This document shows, piece by piece, positions 26,701-35,700 of a stretch of 64,000 nt of DNA. The notes beneath the pieces were generated by a model, which made no database searches, had not been told where the DNA came from, and saw only the letters and a list, made by a program, of their open reading frames with translations. Positions within the stretch are counted from its first letter, which is position 1; each line of letters opens with the position of its first letter. Both the position numbers and the translations under genes were made by a program. Source of the DNA: Ananas comosus (Eukaryota > Streptophyta > Magnoliopsida > Poales > Bromeliaceae); NCBI RefSeq assembly GCF_001540865.1, contig NC_033627.1, positions 6,107,389 through 6,171,388 on the forward strand, written 5' to 3'.

Positions 26701-29700
26701 AAAACTATCATGCAAGCAGAGTGTTACATCATAAATCACAACATTAACGGCCACATATGATAAGTAGTAAAGTCTATTAAACTTCAAAATTCACATCCAA
26801 AACCACTGTGCAAGCAGAATACTTCCAAACTAAGGAATATGAATACTTCCAAACTAAGGAATACAGAGCGTTGCTCTGCCATGCCTCAGCGGACAAAGTT
26901 TTGGATAAGCCCTATATTCTTTCCTATGAGCATAAGCCAATACATAAAGAACATATAACTCCCCAATGTGCTCCACATTTTAACTAACAATGCAACTTCT
27001 ACATCTGCCAAATGCTATTTTGTCTACATGAATGAGTTTTGGATAAGCTATATATTCTTTCACACGCAATTTTCATCCAAATGCATTAGTTTCTACTATG
27101 GGAAAATACTTAACCACTTCTTTTTTTTTATAATATATATAATTCTAATTTTTTCTATGTAATTGTAACGTTTCAGAATTCAGAATTATGAATTCTGGAA
27201 TAGCATTGATGCAATTCTGAATTCTCAATTCTAGACTTTTATATACATCAAATATCTTGATGCAGTCGAAATCAGAATTCTAAATTTTAAACTTTTATAT
27301 GCATCAAACATCCTGCTGCAATTCTGAATCCTCACTTCTGAATGCCTAGAGGAATGGCTGCCTTCACACTTATACTGCTATCAACTGTTGGTTCCGTCCA
27401 AGTTTTATTTTATTCATTCGTTTTTTAATTTACTTGCATTTCTTTTTTTTTGCACATCGATTTGTTTTCTACAGTTTTTCATTCAATGGGCTTCGGTTGT
27501 ATATCGCAAGTCATTTGATCGTGCTAGCAATTCCTTTCGAAAAGATTCTATTATATAGAATTCCAAACTTTGAGGATTCTTATTTCTGAATTCTCGAAGT
27601 ACTGTTGGTGCAATTATGGATTCTAAATTCGAACCTTTTATATATATGCATAAAAAATGTTGATGCAATTCAGATTAGAATTGGGAATTCTAAACTTTTA
27701 TATGCATCAAATAGTTCGACGCAATTCAGAATTCCAAATTTTGAAATCCGCAATTCAGAATTCAGCTAGACAATTCGAAATCCCACGAAAAATATAGGGA
27801 AAATAAATATAGTTTGCTCAGAATCCCCTAGTCATCAAACATTATTTGGTTGGCACCTGAGCCTACTATGTTAGTACTGCTAGCTGCATAAGAACCCGTA
27901 TGCACATCGAAAGTATTCCGAGGACAAATGCGACCAACTGGTTGCCTACAGAGTAGGCCATCCAAAGCACCCCCATCACCAACCAAGAAGGTCCAGACCT
28001 CTCTCACTTATTGCAATTATTCGGCATTCAAGGGGAAGGTCATCATAGCATAAAAATAGGAAAGCTAAACTCTCATTACATTCAAGAGCAACCGCTTCAC
28101 CTTCTTTATGGAATTCCGAATGGCATAACTGAATTCTGAATTACCTAGCTGGATTCTGGAATCGAAATTCATAATTCACAACTCTGAATTCCGTCAAGAC
28201 ATTTGATGGATATAAAAGGGTAGGATTCTGAATTCTGGGAGGATGAAGCGGGTTTTTCATAGCTACATAGCGAAGTAACAAAGTAGGAACAGATCATAAA
28301 CTGAGGAAGAAACTTTGTGTAAGAGTGTAGAAGCCGGACTCCAATCCAATAAACCAGAAACTGAGCTCTGGTTGGCCAGTTGTGCTAACTGAGCGAGGAC
28401 CCACACGCACACCAACAGTATTCTTAGCACAAATAAGAGCAACTGGTTGCCCACAAAGTAGGCCGTCCAAAGTACACCCACCACCAACCAAGAAAGTCCG
28501 GTCCGCTCTTAATTATCGCAACCATTTAACATTGAAAGTCCGGTCAGCTCTTAAGTATCACAACCATTTGACATTTAAGAGGAAGGTCATCATAGCATGG
28601 GAACATTCAAGAGCAATTGCCCTACCTTCTTCATGGAATTCGGATTTGCCTAGCTGAATTCTGAATTGCCTACTTTAATCCTGGATTCGAGATTCCTAAA
28701 TTGCCTAGCTGAATTATGAATTCCCTACGTTAATTCTACATTTGGATTTCAGAATTTGGAATTCTGAATTGCGTCGAACTATTTGATGCATATAAAGGTT
28801 CAGAATTCCCAACTCTGATCTGAATTGCATCAACATTTTTTATGCATATAAAAGGTTCGAATTTAGAATCCATAATCGCACCAACAGTACTACCAGAATT
28901 CAGAAATAAGAATCCTCAAATTTCATTATCTTTCATGGCTAAATTATCAAACTCACACTATAATAATTGAAGCTTAATAGTGATGATTTTGTCGGAGCCT
29001 TGGAACTCTTTTTTTAAATTTTTCCAACCTTCTTTTGATTTAGTTGCACACAAAATTCTAGGAAATATAGTTTTTACTTACCCCCTGTTGGATGAAAAGT
29101 AGAGCTTTTGCATCCTTTTTCTTGTTCTCCTTATGTTCATCTTGCTTTGCTTGAGTCCATGTTGCAAATGCTTCTTGATTTGGTAGTTCTTCGTAGCCGC
29201 CTTCTACCAAATCTCACAAGTCTTGTGACAGAAAGAGGGTTTCATCTCGGATGCTCCAAAAATCATAACTATCTCCGTCAAAAAATTCTCTAATAACAGC
29301 AATAATATGCATTATTCACTAATTTTGCATGTTTTTCATTGGCTTATCTTCCTCAATATTGAAATGATTAATGCATGTTGAAAGCCATAAAACTAAATTA
29401 ACAATTTAAAAGGGGGGGAAAGTCAAGGAAACATATTGCAGCTATCTATGCATGGATAGTACAACAAAAATCCAAGAAAGGTACAGAAGAAAATGATAAC
29501 CAGGATTGTTGTTCAGAACCCTCAGACAGACAATTGCATGCTTGTGTTCTTTAAATTCAACAAAAGCTACACCACGTGAATGTTTCTTCACAGAAACTGT
29601 TCCCTTCTTTTCGTCCGTCAAAAGCTTTACCTGATTAAGGTATTAAAAGAAGTCAGTATACAATAAGCAACATATAAAAATTCAAAAGCCAAAATTGCAT

Positions 29701-32700
29701 ATACCTTTTGTATGACAGGGTTTTGTTTGGAGGCACGCAAAAGGACTGCATCTCTGCAAAGTTTCTTCACCTCCTCTGGTGTCATTGTCTTTGCAGATTA
29801 CAGATAATAAGTCTAGTTCTTGATACATAGAACTTCAGTGACTGAAGCATTTCCATCTTTTTCCTTGATAACCTATATGAGAAAAGATATTTTCTATTAT
29901 TACAGTTCGACAATTATATTCCTCCATTTGGGATAATACTAATTGCAGAAAGCTATATAACTGTGAACAGTTAATTTATGGGCTTTTTTTGCATTTAGAC
30001 CCCTGACAAATTTTTATTTTAAAAATAGCCTTGTCAAAATTTAATTTGCAAAAATGGCCCTAGGCTTGCCACGCAGGCGCTACGTCAGCGCCACGCGGGC
30101 AGGGCTGGACCCGTGTGTTAAGTTGAACACGGTGAACCATTCACCGTGTTCAAACACGGTGAATGGTTCACTATGTTTAGTACGTATTTTTTGTTACGCA
30201 TTTTTTGTATATTGAAAAGTGGGATAAGGAGTAGGGATGTCAATAGTTATGGATATCCGAAATATTATTCGAATCCAAACCCGAATAAATTATATATATA
30301 TATATATACATAATTTATTTTTGTTTATTTATACAATATATAAAATATTTAATAATTTTTATTCCTTAGATCTTCATCCAACCCAGCGGGTTTTAAAAAT
30401 CTATACCGTTGGATGAAGATCTAAGAAATAAAAATTATTAAATATTTTATATATTGTATAAATAAACAAAAATAAATTACGTATATATATATATAATTTA
30501 TTCGGGTTTGGATTCGGATAATATTTCGGATATCCATACTTATTGACATCCCTACTCCTTATTCCACTTTTCAATATACAAAAAATACGTAAGAAACACG
30601 GTGAACCATTCACAGTATTTAGACACGGTGAATAATTCACCGTGTTCAACTTAATACCCTGGCCCCAGCCCTGCCCACGTGGCGCTGACGTGGCGCCTGC
30701 GTGGCAGAGACAGGGCCATTTTTGTAATTTTAATTTTGATAGGGCTATTTTTAAAATAAAAATTGCTCAAGGGGCTATTTGCAAAAAAGCCCTTAATTTA
30801 TAAAACTGTGAATAGGTAATTTGTGCTAAGTGGTGAAGAATGCTTACGTCTCTCGCTTCATCTCCCGAACCTTGCGGGCTGTGCGAAGGCACAGGGGACA
30901 GGAATCAGGGTTGAGAGAGAGGGAATCGTGGGTGGGAGAGAGGGAAGGGATCGCAGATGCACGGCAGGGCACCGAAGAGAAGCGCTAGGAAGAGGGCGCG
31001 GGGGCCTGCAAGCTTCTCCGATCGTTCGCGTGATGGCGAGGGGGAGGAGGAGAAGAAGATCCTCGCAGATCGAAAAGAGATCGGAGAGAGATAAGAGGCG
31101 GGATTGGGGAGAGAGAGATCTGCAGGATCTGCAGATCTAGAATGGGGCGGCGCGCGAGGGGCGTGAGCGTGCTCCAGGCGCGGGTCGCACGCACATGGCA
31201 GCGTGGGCGGGCCCGCTCGAGCTGCGGATCTGCAGGACCTCTGCGCCCTGCGGAGCGACAGGGGAAGGAGGCGAGGAGAGGGGACAACTGCCCGCACCTT
31301 GCGGGCTTTGCGGATCCAGAGGGGGCAGGAATCGGGGGTGGGAGAGAGAGAGAGAGAGAGAATCGTGGGTGGGAGAGAGGGAAGGGACCAAAGGTGAGTG
31401 AGAGGGAACGGTAGAGAGGGGGGCGCTGAGAAGTCGACACGTCGGCCACAGTAAAACTCAGGATTTAATATATCTATAGATTGTTTTTGTTTCTATTCAT
31501 GATCCTTTCTTGTTCCATCATTTATTCATTTTGCTTCTCAACCGCTACCATATGAATATGCTCATCAACCAATTATTGATCTCATTACACCTCTTCGTCG
31601 GTGTATACTGTTACTAATGTTACTTGCCAATAAGTTGTGATAACCTTCTAATTCTTTCTTCAAGTGACTTGATCTAACCTATATTAACCTCTAATTGTAC
31701 CGGTAGGTTTGATTTAAACTATTTTATCCTTGCGCCACTTCAATCGTTATATATCTTTCTTGTTATGTTGGAGTTTGCCATTACCACAGGTGTTTATGCT
31801 GATGATAGTGAGGTGAAAAAGTTAAGAGAAAAATATGGAGCGCTCTCGGTCCCTGAACTGAAAGAAAATAAGGAGTTCATTGCTGATGTTTTGGAGAGTG
31901 ATCTATGCATGACAGTTAGGCTCCAAATAGTGTATGGAAAACTAAGTATTCGTTCAGTACGTAGTGCGTTTGAGAAAAGTGTACGAAGCAGGCTTGAGAA
32001 ATTTGGCAGATCAGACAACAAAGAACTACTAAAAAGGTAATTTTGTACATTAAATTCTTTCTAGTTGTATTATTTTGCTATGCTCGCAAGCAACTTCCAT
32101 TCTGTTGGAGGGACCACTCATTGTATATTCCTTTACCTTTAGAAGGTCAGAATCTTGCTTGTCTATAATTGTAAATGACATTTTTTTTCCTTCCAACTCT
32201 TACTATAGGAGGGCTTTTGTAAGGACAACTTAACTATCACTTCATAGGATGAATGGTTGCACACTATCTGATCACTTTGTCACAATATGTTCTACAATCT
32301 CTGCATCTTTAGTGAAGAGAAGCAAATAACTCATCTTACTACTTTTGATAAAAAAATTCAGTTATGTTCATCAACTCATACATACGAAAAGGCGCAAGGC
32401 CTAGTGGGTGGTATAAGTTGTTTGTTAGTTTTATGGTGTAGGATTATTAAATAGTTGAATTTTTTCTAGATACCATTTCAAATTTTAACCCTGTAGAACC
32501 GAATATAAGACTGAATTTTAAGTCAAGGATGCTACACATCTATCTTAATAAACTTGTTCAATTTACACCATTTATTTTTTCTTGTAAACTTGATGCGGTT
32601 TAAATTTATTTTATAAATAGCGACTTTTTTTTTGTTTCCAAAATCTTCAATACTCTTGATCAGGTCTAATAATGTGAAATTCCAATTCTGATGCTCTAAC

Positions 32701-35700
32701 ATCAAATTTTGGGTGGAAGCTCAAAGGCCATGGTTCTTTGGAAAGCACTTTAGCCTCTCTTTCTCATGCGTATATTTTCCTTATGTATGTCTGCTAATTG
32801 GTCTATGCGTGTGCATTTATATATGTATTTGCATGTGTGATGTCTATGTGTGCATGTATGATATGTGTATGTGTGCATGTATGATTGTGCATCCGAATTT
32901 GTGCGTGCGGTTGCACTTGTAGGTGTTTCTGTTTTCCAATAACTTACTGAAGAGTCAAATCTTCAGTACAGGTTGCAGGACAAACACCAATAACTTTTTA
33001 AAACATGCTCCCTCAGGTTTTACAATGCAAAATAAAAAAATAGACAGCACCACATATTTTCTAGAGTAAACTATATCCAGTTTATATCTTATAGTGCCGA
33101 ATACTCAAATGAGATCTGTTCTAGAAATCTTTCCTGTTATTCTTGAGTAAAAGATGAACTCAGCCCAAAGGAGATCTTTAAAAATTAAGATTTTAAAAGT
33201 AAACCTAATTTACAAATACATATGTCTTCATCTTCACACAAAGCCTGATTTTCTTGTTCACCTAGTGATTCTTCTTTTTGATCTAGAAAGAGAATCAAAA
33301 ATGAAAAAAATTTGACGAGTTAATTACTATGATTAAAACTTGTACCATGATTAAAAAGCTTGAAAATATGCATCATATGAGCTTAAGGATATATTTTTCA
33401 GAATTTTTCTTACAGTTACTGTAGTAAATTGAGTAAGTTAACACTGCATCGACAAACTTTTATTTAGTTATAGAAAATAACAAATGTGCACACTTATTAT
33501 ATGATTCGCCTGCTGAAACTTAAATAAGAGAAAATTTTGCAGGCACCATTAGACTTTAACACAACTACAAATTGCCACTTAAACTTTGTAAGTATAAATA
33601 AAAAAAAAATTGCAGAACAATTTGGATGTTTCAAACAATCAGATTATCCATTTCCATAAATTATTTGGCAATCACTAGCACTAAACTATCATGTGCTCCT
33701 CAAAAAGTTGAGATTTTACCCCTGTTATTTTGGATTCCTAGACAAGGACTGTTGAGTCATTTGACTTGTGTGATTCACGTCTGTTAAGAAAAATGGATGG
33801 AAAGGGGGGCTAGGTGATTGATTGAAACAAGTGTTTGTGCAGTTAGTTTTCTTCTTACCATTTTGAGGTTCAGGTGATGACTTACTGTTTTAATGATGTT
33901 CAAGGGATTCTGACATAATTTTCTGTTCAAAATATTAATATTATATAATATCTGTTGAAGTATTTTCCATTTTCACATTTCTTGTAGTTTGGCCTAATCC
34001 TATCTATTAAAGTGTGACTACCAAACAAGTTTTCTAACCATCTAGAGTTGACATCATTACCAAACATCATTTAAAACAGAGACCACACGTTCTCTACGAG
34101 GATGCATTTTTTATCCTTGCTGGATTGAAGACTGTAGGCACTCTTCAGAGACTTTTTAAGTTCTCTGTTTTATACTCTTTTTAATCGATTTGTTACTTGA
34201 TAGTTATTGAGATTCCATTTATATAATTCATTCCCATGATATTGTTTGCTAAGCTAAATAAATTTCTATTTTCAAATTGAGTAGTGGACACAAGTCTAAA
34301 GCTCATAGGCAAATTTTGCTGTGTTGCAGTTTTGTGTCCCTATTCAGCGACGAATACAAGCTACCGAAGGGATCAGTTATCGAACTTTCAAGGGAAGAAG
34401 GCTATGTTCTTCAAACGAGAAGTAAGTTGGTTTATTATGGTTTGCTATTTCGTATGCTCGAGCTGTTTAGTTCTGTTTTAATTGTTTGGGCATTTTCATT
34501 GTATTATTAAGTGGAATTACATTTATCAGTAATCTTGAGTAGTGTTCAAAAAGGCATTACCCAAGCACAGATATACTAGAAGGATTCATGGCGGATCTTG
34601 ACCAATGTTGAGTTGCTATGTTTTTCATACACTAGGCTAACAGAGGTTTAATTTTAATTGGGAACGTTCTCCAAGGACTATTTTTTTTTTTCTACATTGA
34701 AAATCTCCAAACATAGTTGAATGCATTGTCAAATTTCAAGTATTAAAATTGCAAGCAAACCATCATATTGTAGAATTATATTTTGTCCCAAGGGGAATGA
34801 TGAACAGTGACAGAAAAGGTGTTGTAATTTCTCTATCCTAAGTTCAACCATATGGTTGTGGCTAATAAGGAATAAAGAACATCAAATTTTCACTCAGGGT
34901 ATGTTTGGTTCGTTGCAAAACTTCCCCGAAAACTACTTTTCAAGGCCGAAAACTATTTTTCCCTTGAAAAGTAGTTTTCAAATGTTTGGTTGTCTGTAAA
35001 CAAAAATTTTTTGGAGAAAGTTTTTACAGATTCTCAGAAAAAATTGATTTTTGTTTTCTGCTCAAAGCGAGCGGAAGAAGAAAACTTGAGGGGAAAAACA
35101 TGCGGCTCTTGGGGGGAAATATGCAGTCCACGAGGTCCACTTCACCTCGTGGAATGCGTGAGAGGGAGTCCACGGTGGACTGTGAACTTCTCTCTCCCTC
35201 TTTCAATATATAGATATAGAGTAGGACTACTGTACTCTTATGAGTATGGACCCCTTTATACTCATAAGTTATAATTGATGATGGAGCTTCCGAATTGACG
35301 ATTCATACCGTTAAATGTAGAGAATTTGAAATTTTTAGAAATTAAATTTCGTAATTTTTCAAAAACTATATTAAAGTCTATCTAGCAAGCATAAAATGAA
35401 CGGTCAAAATTGAACGACCTCCTAAAAATAGATGATCAGGTTCTTCAACTTAAGGTCGGAGTTATTGAACTTTATTTAGATAGTGAATAGAATCTTCTAT
35501 AAAAAATTCAACCAATTCTGATTCTTTTACACCATTAAATTAGCAAGTATTCCATACTGGCCATTAAAAATTATCAATTTTAAAATATTTTGATCTTAAG
35601 GTAAATGACATCAAAAAATTATGAAATGTGATTTCTAGAAGTTTTAAATGTTTTAAATTATGTTTAACGGAATAGATCATCAATTTGGAAGCTTCATCAT

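Larger units (their letters stand above)
5791..31789 (+). other. FAP1 intron 1, about 26 kb, TE-filled
   Basis: Donor GTACTG at 5791, acceptor TTACCACAG ending at 31789. The phase-1 junction rebuilds a glycine codon between DVYAF and VYADD. Nested inside are MITEs, a Helitron-like end, two solo LTRs, two hAT copies, repeats and gene fragments, each listed separately. I see no gene in about 6600-7960 beyond short direct repeats. Confidence 0.85.

Noticed and set aside
28263..28491. A small gene (about 65-75 aa, minus strand)
   Set aside because: It is one unit of a repeated intron sequence without a stable start or known family; kept only as a finding.
30823..31449. Several overlapping ORFs in the GC-rich block before FAP1 exon 2
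   Set aside because: All are compositional shadows; both strands and several frames are open and none shows a protein family.
31765..31789. ATG at 31765 as the FAP1 start
   Set aside because: The bases before 31790 are intron ending in a clear acceptor, and exon 1 joins in phase to supply the conserved N-terminus.
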